Below, piece by piece: positions 43,117 through 50,669 of a stretch of 64,000 nt of DNA. The notes under the pieces are model-generated. The model searched no databases, was not told the DNA's origin, and was given only the letters and a program-made list of their open reading frames with translations. The stretch's first letter is position 1. Every line of letters starts with the position of its first letter. The stretch spans positions 26,781 to 90,780 of the forward strand of contig JAETRQ010000012.1 of assembly GCA_021770095.1 (NCBI GenBank), in the 5' to 3' direction. The stretch is from Eubacteriaceae bacterium. GTDB taxonomy: Bacteria; Bacillota; Clostridia; Oscillospirales; Acutalibacteraceae. A program made the position numbers and the translations under genes.

Positions 43117-45958
43117 ATGATGTTACTCTGCCGTCAGTACCGTATTTGATTGTTTTATCCATACTCTTGGTGAGAACGCCGTTGGTGTATGAATACTGAC
43201 CGAGTGTAACGCCTGCCTGATCTACAACTTTAGTCAAATTATTGTTATCATAAGTGTAGGTGATAACATTATTGGCAGGATCGGTTGCAGATATGATATT
43301 GCCGTTTGAATCAAGCGCAAGAGTATATGCTCTGTTCGCACCGTCTGTGATTGTGATTGATGATGCTGTTCTTGCAATTGTAATTGTATCATCATACCTA
43401 TTGCTGATTGATGCTAATTTACCGTCAGTGCCGTAAGTGTAATTTACATCGTCAATCTGAAGGATATAACCATTTTCAGATTTAGTTAATGTATAGCCAT
43501 TGATTTCATTCGTATAAGTATTATCAGCAGTTTTGATAAATGTTAGCTCTGTGCTGTCAGGAAGAACGGCAGAAATAACATAATCGTTTACAACTGTTAC
43601 TTTGCTATCTGTTGCAAAGAACCACTTTTTATCAGCACTGTCATAAGACCTTGTAAAATCAAAAGATACATTTTTATATGCAAGAGAAAAATCTGTATTT
43701 GATTCGGTATATGTGCCTATTGATGAAGCTGTGGATGAGAATGTGCTGTTAATATCAGCATTTTGAGATGTTTCAAATTTAGCATATACAGTAACTTCCT
43801 GATTCAATGGCAAAGCGAACGGAACTGTATAATCAGTCCATTCTCCATCCTCTCCAATTTTGTACTGCATTTTTTCTTTGCCGACTCTTGGATTATATAT
43901 TCCAATCAGTTGACCATCTTTGTAGAATGCAGGTTCAATTAAATATGAAGAATCAGTAGTAAATTTATCTATAACTACTTCTGTTACAGGTGAGATATTT
44001 CCGGCATTATCACGAGCACTTACATAAACAGTTGCATTTTCACTGAATGATTTAGAATTTTCATTCTGCCAAGAATAACTTCCACTTACTGTTGAGAAAC
44101 TATAATCTTTAATACCCGATGCAGCATCAGAAGATGATGCTGTCAATGTTATCGGAGTTGTAGTCCATTCTGTAGCATTTCCGATTACTGTAGGTGTGCT
44201 CGGTTTGGTTTTATCAATTTTGTTGATTGTCTGTGTTGAAACAAGACGAATATTTCCTTGTACATCTCGTACATAAATGTATACAGTACAGTTTGATGAA
44301 AATGTTTTGTTGTTAGATGACTGCCAGCTATAACTGCCTTTAGTAGTTGAAAAAGAGTAAGGTGATGAGTGTAATCCAGACCCGCCGTTTTCATCTTTTG
44401 CTCCATTTACAGTAAGCGTAACATTACTGTTTGTCCATGCAGTAGGATTGCCTGTTACGCTTGTAATGGTTGGTGCAGTAGTATCGTTTGTATAATTTAT
44501 AACGGTATATGGTCTGTTGGAAGATGTGGAATTTTGAATAGTAGCAAAAGCTCTCCAGTTGTATGTGCTTTTTTCTTCTTCATCACTGTACAATCCTATA
44601 CCATAATTAGTACGTTCTCCGTTTGTCCACTTTTGAACAGCAGAAGTAATGAACATTTTATACCAATACGGACTGCTTGCCCAATCGGTTGACTGGCTGT
44701 TAATGTTTTTTGTTGGCATATCACTGGTATTATCCATATATGCTCTGTTGTTCCATGTAATACCTTCATTCCAAGAAGATTTTACAAGATAAGGCTGAAC
44801 ATACATATTACTCGTTCTGCCTGTTGTTTCTCTCATCCAAATAAATGCCGAATTGATTTTTGCTCCTTTTTTAATTTCAGAGGGCATAAAGAATTGTAAA
44901 TAAATTCTTCCGTTACCGTAATCGCTTGATCTGCCAATACAAGCAGTTTGTTCAGCTCCATAAGAATTATTAGGATATTTTGAATAAATCCCGGCATCTC
45001 TATAAGTATCAACATTTACAGTTGTTGGATCAATTGTAACAGGGTAAACCGTGCTTTCACTTTCAAGCCAGGATTTGTCCACATTCACGGACATAATGTA
45101 TGTATTATCATCAATTTTATCGAGTGTATATGAACAATCTATATAATGCTCATTTCTGTCACCCTCAACATACGCGCTGTCATAGGCAAATGGTGCAGCA
45201 AAGGTTTGTACAGCCTCTTCACTGTCATTGCTGATAAGTGAAACTGTTCCGTCATCATTGAGAACAGCAGTACAGTTACTGGTTGTCAGTTTGAATGAAA
45301 AAACATTTTGTCCGATATTGGAATTAAGAACAATCTCATCCTTAACGCCGTTAAGCTGAGGGTAGAATTTAAGATTTGTTCCATCGCCGTAAATGTTTTT
45401 ATATTCAAAATCCTCAAACTGTTCATCCAGAATCTCGGAAGTGTTTTCTGTTCCTGTTGTAGAGTGATTACTCTGAGGAATAATAGAGTAACTGCTTTCG
45501 CCGAATTCTATGTATAAGCCTTTGCTTGAATCTTTTGAGAAATTGATACGGTAATCGTTCTGACCGTTTGTGTATTCATATCCCTTTGCTTTCAACTCTT
45601 TGTCAGACTGTTTTTCAACAGATATGTCTTTAGTTTTGAGATTGCCGTTTTCATCTGTATATGATATAGGTTCTGCAAACAGATAAACTGTGTTCGAGCC
45701 GTCACGGTTTTCTAAATCAATAACATGATTGTCCGCAAGCATGGACTCTTCATCAACTGCTATTGCACCTTTTGTATCAACAATTTCGGATGCATAAGCA
45801 GAAAGCATTGACTGTATTCCAAGCCAATCCTGTAGTTTGCTTGAGCCGACAGTTAATGCCACAAATGTGCCAAATGCTATGATAACGGACAACAGGACAC
45901 ACAATGCTTTCTTCCATGGCTTATGTTGAGTTTTGTTCATCTCGTAAAATTCTTCCAT
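43004..45958 (-). CDS. RHS protein, N-terminal segment (secreted, with DNRLRE-like domain)
   Basis: The N-terminus has a charged start, a hydrophobic helix (residues about 18-37) and then an exported region. Residues about 320-490 (AFIWMRETTG, WNEGITWNN, YGIGLYSDEE) resemble the DNRLRE/carbohydrate-binding domain common at the front of Gram-positive RHS proteins. Two Ig-like repeats (TAPTITSVTGNPTAWTNSNV and a second copy) and the first YD repeats follow. The start ATG has AAAGGAG. With the two downstream frames it makes one protein of about 1,850 residues, broken by two single-base insertions. Confidence 0.9.
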   Translation of the reverse strand: MEEFYEMNKTQHKPWKKALCVLLSVIIAFGTFVALTVGSSKLQDWLGIQSMLSAYASEIVDTKGAIAVDEESMLADNHVIDLENRDGSNTVYLFAEPISYTDENGNLKTKDISVEKQSDKELKAKGYEYTNGQNDYRINFSKDSSKGLYIEFGESSYSIIPQSNHSTTGTENTSEILDEQFEDFEYKNIYGDGTNLKFYPQLNGVKDEIVLNSNIGQNVFSFKLTTSNCTAVLNDDGTVSLISNDSEEAVQTFAAPFAYDSAYVEGDRNEHYIDCSYTLDKIDDNTYIMSVNVDKSWLESESTVYPVTIDPTTVNVDTYRDAGIYSKYPNNSYGAEQTACIGRSSDYGNGRIYLQFFMPSEIKKGAKINSAFIWMRETTGRTSNMYVQPYLVKSSWNEGITWNNRAYMDNTSDMPTKNINSQSTDWASSPYWYKMFITSAVQKWTNGERTNYGIGLYSDEEEKSTYNWRAFATIQNSTSSNRPYTVINYTNDTTAPTITSVTGNPTAWTNSNVTLTVNGAKDENGGSGLHSSPYSFSTTKGSYSWQSSNNKTFSSNCTVYIYVRDVQGNIRLVSTQTINKIDKTKPSTPTVIGNATEWTTTPITLTASSSDAASGIKDYSFSTVSGSYSWQNENSKSFSENATVYVSARDNAGNISPVTEVVIDKFTTDSSYLIEPAFYKDGQLIGIYNPRVGKEKMQYKIGEDGEWTDYTVPFALPLNQEVTVYAKFETSQNADINSTFSSTASSIGTYTESNTDFSLAYKNVSFDFTRSYDSADKKWFFATDSKVTVVNDYVISAVLPDSTELTFIKTADNTYTNEINGYTLTKSENGYILQIDDVNYTYGTDGKLASISNRYDDTITIARTASSITITDGANRAYTLALDSNGNIISATDPANNVITYTYDNNNLTKVVDQAGVTLGQYSYTNGVLTKSMDKTIKYGTDGRVTSFEYDSGAFLKPYINRNERRYDSNLYLRFKRQCFIRSV

Positions 45959-45973
45959 TTATTATCTCCTTTA

Positions 45974-46384
45974 TTACGGGTATTTGTATAAAGTTACAGA
46001 TTCCTTATCAGCCTTGAATGTTACTTTAATGCGATAATCACTTAAAATATTGATATTCCTTGATTTTGATAATTCAAGAAAACTACCATCTTTACTTGCA
46101 GACCATGTTTGTATAGTTTCGTAGCCGTTTGATTTTTTCTTTTGCAATTCCATTTTTACACTTAAAGATGTTGAGTAATCTGCTGTTACAGAAGCATAAC
46201 AAGTTGCTTTAATACCATTAATGCTCATGTAAGTTGCAGTGTTACTGATAGTCGCATAAAGTGGTGAAATTTGGTCTTCTGGATTAATTGTATCAGCATT
46301 AACCGTAAGACCTCCGCTCAAAATTGTAAGCATAGAAATAATTATAGAGATAATTTGTAAGGCTGTGTGTTTTGCTTTTGACAT
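45974..46384 (-). CDS. Small secreted protein upstream of RHS
   Basis: The 136-aa protein has a signal peptide (residues 1-31, ending VNADT) and a beta-rich mature part with alternating polar and aromatic residues (CYASVTADYSTSLSVKMELQKK). It may be DUF6147-like, which I cannot verify. It lies 15 bases before the RHS gene in the same direction, so it is probably co-expressed. It may help export or display of the RHS protein. Confidence 0.75.
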   Translation of the reverse strand: MSKAKHTALQIISIIISMLTILSGGLTVNADTINPEDQISPLYATISNTATYMSINGIKATCYASVTADYSTSLSVKMELQKKKSNGYETIQTWSASKDGSFLELSKSRNINILSDYRIKVTFKADKESVTLYKYP

Positions 46385-46463
46385 TTTTATCCTCCTTTCA
46401 CATATATTTATTCTCCCTTTATAAATTAAATCGAATAAGGATGGTAAAAAGTGACATAAAAAA

Positions 46464-46502
46464 AGAAAGAATTGAAAAAACTTTCAATTCTTTCTAAAAT
46501 TT
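46464..46502 (-). terminator. Intrinsic terminator after anti-sigma gene
   Basis: AGAAAGAATTGAAA pairs with TTTCAATTCTTTCT over 14 bp with a 4-base loop. On the minus strand it is followed by a T-run (46457-46463). Confidence 0.9.
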
Positions 46503-47140
46503 TTACTGAATCGACAAAACCGTTTTTATTATTTCATTTTGTTCTATATTACTTAATACAAGATATTCATATTCATTATTGTTCCAAATTACTCCAATTG
46601 TATTGTCCGTTGAGAAATATAAAATATATTTCATGCCGTCAATTTCTAATTCTTTGTAATCAAAATCTTCTGTATCAAAGGTCAGGTCAGTCCAATTTTA
46701 CATTTTTGAATTTGTATGTATAAATCTTGATTTAAATATCGAACTTGATGGGAGATTGAGGTTATACTTTCGTCGCTTTTATAAAATCCCGAAGGTAAAT
46801 ATTCAATTGTTAATTGTTCAAATTTTATAGAATTATAAGCAGATGATACCGAGTAAGCTGAATACTCTGAGAATTTTTCAATAATATATTCTTTATATTT
46901 TGACAAAGCAAAAACTGAGGTAGTAAGAAGTAAAATAATTATTGCAACCGCAATGGCGATAAAAGTGCGCCTGGAATAAGGACCGCTAATTTTATTGCAT
47001 ATATTATGCATTGCTTTTTGATGTCGTTTGCTGAATATGTGCTTTTTTGTATTACTTTGCTCAACATCGTTTATCCATCGTTCACAAGATAATTGGCAGG
47101 CTTCATAAAGTGTATTCACTATTTTATTCTCCTTCCTCAA
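46503..47140 (-). pseudogene. Anti-sigma factor (DUF4367-like), frameshifted
   Basis: The N-terminal 70 residues form the cytosolic sigma-binding part, then one membrane helix (RTFIAIAVAIIILLLTTSVF), then an outer domain of DUF4367 type. The open frame stops at 46682 after QKCKIGLT. The rest of the domain (FDTEDFDYKELEIDG to KTVLSIQ) continues in another frame to 46503. The break is an exact 5-base tandem duplication, TGACC-TGACC on the minus strand (about 46681-46693); removing one copy restores the frame. The gene overlaps the sigma factor gene. Confidence 0.85.
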
Positions 47141-47645
47141 TAATTTTTTTAAGTTTTTTGCGTGCTCTGCATAATCTTTGTTTTATTGCATCATTTTTTA
47201 CACCGAGCATTTCTGCTATTTCTTTGCTCTTATAGCCAAAATAATATGTTAAATAGATTAGATTTTTTGAATCATCATCTAATTTATCAATACAAAAGGA
47301 AATTTCATTTGGTTCATAATTATCAATATATGACAAATCTTTGTACTTTTTATAATCATCAAGAGAAATAAATTCGATCTTTTTGCTCCGACGGAAGCGA
47401 TCGATTGCTATGCTTGATACAATTGTCGATAAAAAATATTTAGTTTTAGTTGAATTGATATCTTCAATTTTGTAAAAGTTTTTTGCAATGTATAAAAATG
47501 TCTCCTGCACACAATCTTCTGCATCATGAACATTATTCACTTTATTAAATGCAATTGTATATAGCAAATTTGAGTATTTATTATAAAGTTCAGTGAATTG
47601 TTCTTTTTCGTATTCTGTGTCTAATAAGTCTAAAAAAGCAATCAT
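47124..47645 (-). CDS. ECF-type RNA polymerase sigma factor
   Basis: The 173-aa protein has sigma region 2 (residues about 20-90, with HDAEDCVQETFLYI and IAIDRFRR) and region 4 (about 115-165, with YKSKEIAEMLGVKNDAIKQRLCRARKKL), and no region 3, as in ECF sigma factors. It directs RNA polymerase to a small regulon and is normally held by the anti-sigma factor encoded next to it. The adjacent secreted-protein and RHS genes in the same orientation are the likely targets. Confidence 0.95.
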   Translation of the reverse strand: MIAFLDLLDTEYEKEQFTELYNKYSNLLYTIAFNKVNNVHDAEDCVQETFLYIAKNFYKIEDINSTKTKYFLSTIVSSIAIDRFRRSKKIEFISLDDYKKYKDLSYIDNYEPNEISFCIDKLDDDSKNLIYLTYYFGYKSKEIAEMLGVKNDAIKQRLCRARKKLKKIIEEGE

Positions 47646-47718
47646 TTTTAAATCCTTTTGTTTGGTTAATTATATCAGTTATTCAATATTATATAACACA
47701 TAAAGGCGTTGTGTAAAG

Positions 47719-47799
47719 AGTATAACTATTAACTATAAGGCAGAATATGGAGTTATACTATCTATTTTTATTGACTTTAATTGTTTTAAGCATTATAAT
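47719..47799 (+). promoter_or_regulatory. Promoter and two operator sites before DUF1273 gene
   Basis: TTGACT (47771-47776), a 17-base spacer and TATAAT (47794-47799). Upstream lie AGTATAACTAT (47719-47729) and its inverse-orientation relative AGTTATACTAT (47751-47761), both matching the ATAGT-N3-ACTAT palindrome at 34047 and 48719. Confidence 0.65.
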
Positions 47800-47829
47800 T
47801 TATATATTAAATGATTTAGGAGTTATAGG

Positions 47830-48297
47830 GTGAAAGAGGATACTTGTTGTTTTTCAGGGCATAGACAAATTAGTATATATGATACAATGCTACTCACGCT
47901 AAAATTGAAAAAAGAAATTAAAAAACTAATAAAAGAAGGATATAAGAATTTTATTTGTGGTGGCGCATTAGGCTTTGATACAATAGCAGCTTTAACTGTA
48001 ATTAATGCAAAAGAAAAATATTCAGATATTAAATTGATTCTTGCATTGCCTTGTGAGAATCAAACGCAAAAATGGCAGCAAAAAGATAAAGAGGTTTATG
48101 AAAAAATTAAACTGAAAAGCGATAAAATCATTTATACTTCTAAAAATTATTATAGAGGGTGTATGTTTAAAAGAAATCGGTTTATGGTAGACCACAGTGC
48201 TTGTTGTATTTACTATTTAACTAAGGATACAGGAGGGACAGCTTATACCGTTAATTATGCTAAAGAAAAGGGGTTAATCTTAATAAATATGGCATAA
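47830..48297 (+). CDS. DUF1273/SLOG-family protein
   Basis: The protein has the YpsA-like layout: CCFSGHRQ at residues 7-14, FICGGALGFDTIAALTVI at about 42-60, IKLILALPCENQTQKW, and late DHSACCIYYLTKDTGGTAYTVNYA. SLOG domains bind or process nucleotide ligands, and many function as sensors in stress or defence. It starts at GTG 47830 after TAGGAG, under a consensus promoter with operator sites. Length 155 aa is close to normal. Confidence 0.9.
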   Translation: MKEDTCCFSGHRQISIYDTMLLTLKLKKEIKKLIKEGYKNFICGGALGFDTIAALTVINAKEKYSDIKLILALPCENQTQKWQQKDKEVYEKIKLKSDKIIYTSKNYYRGCMFKRNRFMVDHSACCIYYLTKDTGGTAYTVNYAKEKGLILINMA

Positions 48298-48299
48298 AA

Positions 48300-48330
48300 T
48301 AAACGCAGCATTTTATACATACTGCGTTTA
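48300..48330. terminator. Bidirectional terminator
   Basis: TAAACGCAG pairs with CTGCGTTTA between two convergent genes. Confidence 0.75.
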
Positions 48331-48333
48331 TGA

Positions 48334-48657
48334 TTAAAGATCTTTAAAACCGTTGATTAAACCAATTAAGTGTTCAATTTGCTCATCTGAAAAACCGTCA
48401 ACGGCTTCGGTTAATCTATTTATTTGTTCCATTGAAGCTGTATTGTTTGAGAAGAATTCACTTGGCGTTACATTTAAGTATTTACAGATGAAAAAGAAAC
48501 TGGACATGGAAGGAAGGTTTCTCATGTTCTCTAATTTGTTGATATAACTTTCAGCTTGACCTAATGAAATACTCATATCTCTTGCTGATACACCCTTATT
48601 TTTTCTCAGCGCAGCGAGGCGTTTGGCAAATCTCTCTGTAAACTGTTCAATAGTCAT
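48334..48657 (-). CDS. XRE-family regulator
   Basis: The 107-aa protein has a standard helix-turn-helix at residues 8-66 (RLAALRKNKGVSARDMSISLGQAESYINKLE), then a helical C-terminal tail that probably dimerises. It is divergent from the gene at 48788, and the region between them carries the palindrome ATAGT-TGT-ACTAT and a second site. It is the best candidate for the protein that recognises the ATAGT-N3-ACTAT sites in this element. Confidence 0.9.
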   Translation of the reverse strand: MTIEQFTERFAKRLAALRKNKGVSARDMSISLGQAESYINKLENMRNLPSMSSFFFICKYLNVTPSEFFSNNTASMEQINRLTEAVDGFSDEQIEHLIGLINGFKDL

Positions 48658-48717
48658 AACACAATCCCCTAAAATTATTTAATAATATTATTATACAACA
48701 TCGATAGCCCAAAATCA

Positions 48718-48752
48718 GATAGTTGTACTATCAATTTTGAGTAATTGTACTC
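48718..48752. promoter_or_regulatory. Paired palindromic operators between divergent genes
   Basis: GATAGTTGTACTATC (48718-48732) is a perfect palindrome around TGT. GAGTAATTGTACTC (48739-48752) is a related inverted repeat. Both lie between the XRE gene and the divergent 121-aa gene. Confidence 0.65.
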
Positions 48753-48787
48753 TATACACAATTTTGTATTGAAAGGATAAATGAAAA

Positions 48788-49153
48788 ATGGAAAATAAAA
48801 ATTCAATTACGAAAAAACAACAGTTAATCATATCCCTGCATAATGATGGAATGGCATTTGATGCAATAGCAGAAAAAATTGGAACAACGGAAAAATTAGT
48901 AAAAGCCAATTATTATTATGCTGTTCAAAAATTAAATGGTGAAATACCAAATAGGGATACTGAATTAAGCGAAGAACAGAAAAAAAGTATTAAAATTGCT
49001 TTGGATGTATTAAGTGAGAACTTACAGGAATTAAAACTTCTCAATTCACAGTCAGAAGATGAATTATCTTATAATCCTAAAGATTTAATTAATATTTGTC
49101 AAGAAATGGCAGATAAAATTGGTGTGCCTTTTAATAGAGATGAATTTATTTAA
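48788..49153 (+). CDS. Helix-turn-helix (sigma-70 region 4-like) protein, 121 aa
   Basis: Residues about 10-55 (KKQQLIISLHNDGMAFDAIAEKIGTTEKLVKANYYYAVQKL in content) look like a region-4 type helix-turn-helix. The rest is helical and acidic. It is the first gene of the unit divergent from the XRE regulator. Such truncated sigma-like proteins are common in Firmicutes mobile elements as transcription activators. Confidence 0.75.
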   Translation: MENKNSITKKQQLIISLHNDGMAFDAIAEKIGTTEKLVKANYYYAVQKLNGEIPNRDTELSEEQKKSIKIALDVLSENLQELKLLNSQSEDELSYNPKDLINICQEMADKIGVPFNRDEFI

Positions 49154-49166
49154 TAGAGGAAATTTT

Positions 49167-49592
49167 ATGGAAGATAAATTGAAATATGCTACCGACAGAG
49201 AAAAAGAAGCATATAAATATCGTCAGACAGGGATGTCATATAATAAAATCGGAGAGAAAATGAGAATCAGTCCATCAAGGGCAAATCAATTATGCAAGTC
49301 AGCCGAAAGACGAATTCGCTCTTACGAAGCTCACTGTGAATTACATAAAAAAGAATTGGAAACATTTTCTCAACCTCTGGATATTTCTATATCTAAAGGA
49401 GAAGGGAATTTGATATATGACTTGTTATATGAACGAATGAAGTATTATGAAAAAGAATTTAAAATCAGGCATGATGTAACAAATCCATATAGAGAAGTTA
49501 ATAAATCAAAATTACCTTATGAATATTTTTTATTTAGAGATTTATATGAAAAGGTTGCAAAATCTCTTGATAAACCGATTTATTTGATTTAA
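49167..49592 (+). CDS. Helix-turn-helix (sigma-70 region 4-like) protein, 141 aa
   Basis: Residues 5-50 (YATDREKEAYKYRQTGMSYNKIGEKMRISPSRANQLCKSAERRI in content) form a sigma region-4 type helix-turn-helix. The C-terminal half is helical and unrecognised. ATG 49167 follows AGAGGAAA, 13 bases after the previous gene, which has a similar DNA-binding domain: the two probably arose by duplication. A strong terminator follows. Confidence 0.78.
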   Translation: MEDKLKYATDREKEAYKYRQTGMSYNKIGEKMRISPSRANQLCKSAERRIRSYEAHCELHKKELETFSQPLDISISKGEGNLIYDLLYERMKYYEKEFKIRHDVTNPYREVNKSKLPYEYFLFRDLYEKVAKSLDKPIYLI

Positions 49593-49611
49593 TTAAATTT
49601 ATAGTATAGTG

Positions 49612-49650
49612 TCCTGTGCAAATAAGAAAATATTTGCACAGGATATTTTT
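49612..49650 (+). terminator. Intrinsic terminator
   Basis: TCCTGTGCAAATA pairs with TATTTGCACAGGA over 13 bp, followed by TATTTTTT. Confidence 0.92.
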
Positions 49651-49662
49651 TATAAAAAAGTA

Positions 49663-49721
49663 TTGACAAATGAAACAAATATTCGTATAATTCATTTAGT
49701 GAAATCAGTAATTCCACTAAA
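49663..49721 (+). promoter_or_regulatory. Consensus promoter with inverted-repeat operator before LexA-like gene
   Basis: TTGACA (49663-49668), 17 bases, then TATAAT (49686-49691): a perfect sigma-A promoter. Immediately downstream, TTTAGTGAAAT (49695-49705) and ATTCCACTAAA (49711-49721) form an 11-bp inverted repeat with one mismatch, placed to block transcription. It is the likely autoregulatory site of the LexA-like protein. Confidence 0.8.
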
Positions 49722-49736
49722 CGAAAGGTGCAATAT

Positions 49737-50342
49737 ATGCGTCATTATGATAAAGAGTTAAAAGAAGCCATACTTACTTGTGTTGAAGGATTTTGGAAAA
49801 CTAATAGCAGAAATCCAAATGCTCAAGAAGTATCTGACATCATCAACAAACCAAAAACAACCGTATATCGCTATGTGTTGAAAATGGCAGAAGAAGGTGT
49901 ACTTAATTATTCAAAAGATGATGGAATAAGTACAAGTCAAACTGATAAAATGAACACAGATGAAATATTAGTTGCGCTTGTTGGCTCCATTACCTGTGGT
50001 CCGCTTTCTTTCGCAGAAGAAAATATTACAGAGTATTTCAAACTTCCTGCAAGTTTATTTGGAAGAGGCGAATTTTTTGCATTAAAAGCAAGCGGTGATT
50101 CTATGATTAATGCCGGAATTAATAATGAGGATATAGTTCTTGTTCGTAAGCAAAATACGGCTGAAGAAGGTCAGATAATTGTTGCTTTGGTAAATGACGA
50201 AACTACTTTAAAACGGTTTTATAGAGATAATAAAAACAAAAGGTTTATTCTTCACCCGGAAAATGAAAAATATGATGATATAATTGCTTACGATTTAGTT
50301 ATTCAAGGTGTAGTAACAAATGTAATAAAGGTTGTGTCGTAA
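49737..50342 (+). CDS. LexA/UmuD-like autoproteolytic repressor (S24)
   Basis: The N-terminal 75 residues form a winged helix (NSRNPNAQEVSDIINKPKTTVYRYV in content). The C-terminal S24 domain has the self-cleavage bond Cys87-Gly88 (SITCGPL), nucleophile Ser122 (SGDSM) and general base Lys159 (TLKRF). The Cys-Gly bond is the UmuD/LexA-type variant of Ala-Gly. RecA filaments in damaged cells should trigger cleavage and release downstream genes, including the UmuC-like polymerase. I chose ATG 49737; GTG 49728 overlaps the ribosome site. Confidence 0.92.
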   Translation: MRHYDKELKEAILTCVEGFWKTNSRNPNAQEVSDIINKPKTTVYRYVLKMAEEGVLNYSKDDGISTSQTDKMNTDEILVALVGSITCGPLSFAEENITEYFKLPASLFGRGEFFALKASGDSMINAGINNEDIVLVRKQNTAEEGQIIVALVNDETTLKRFYRDNKNKRFILHPENEKYDDIIAYDLVIQGVVTNVIKVVS

Positions 50343-50551
50343 TGAAAAAAGTCAAAGGTTGTCCGCAAATAATATGTCCTAAATGTCGAGCCCAATTATT
50401 CAAGGCACTTGGCAAGGATAAAAAGAACCATACAAAAGTTAATATCGTAGATGATTGTGAAGTAATATCTCCGCAAAATACTGATGGTGATTTTTTGATA
50501 CGCTGTTCCAAATGTGGAGAATATATTTCAATAAAAATTAGTGCTGCATAA
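50342..50551 (+). CDS. Small zinc-ribbon protein
   Basis: The 69-aa protein has CPKC at residues 12-15 and CSKC at about 55-58, a four-Cys zinc ribbon, joined by a basic linker. The ATG overlaps the end of the LexA-like gene (TAATG). It lies between the repressor and the polymerase and probably belongs to the same damage-induced unit. Role unknown. Confidence 0.75.
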   Translation: MKKVKGCPQIICPKCRAQLFKALGKDKKNHTKVNIVDDCEVISPQNTDGDFLIRCSKCGEYISIKISAA

Positions 50552-50596
50552 AATGCAGATGGAAAGATACATCCTCGTATCAGTGAATATACGATT

Positions 50597-50655
50597 AAAG
50601 GGTCGGTATCTATTATCATTTCGGTGATATATAGATATCTACCCTTTTATTTTTT
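50597..50655 (+). terminator. Terminator/attenuator before UmuC-like gene
   Basis: AAAGGGT (50597-50603) pairs with ACCCTTT (50641-50647), enclosing TATCTAT/ATAGATA and TATCA/TGATA pairs, followed by TATTTTTT. It stands between the LexA-like unit and the polymerase ribosome site, so it could attenuate polymerase expression. Confidence 0.75.
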
Positions 50656-50669
50656 GGAGTTGAGAGAAA

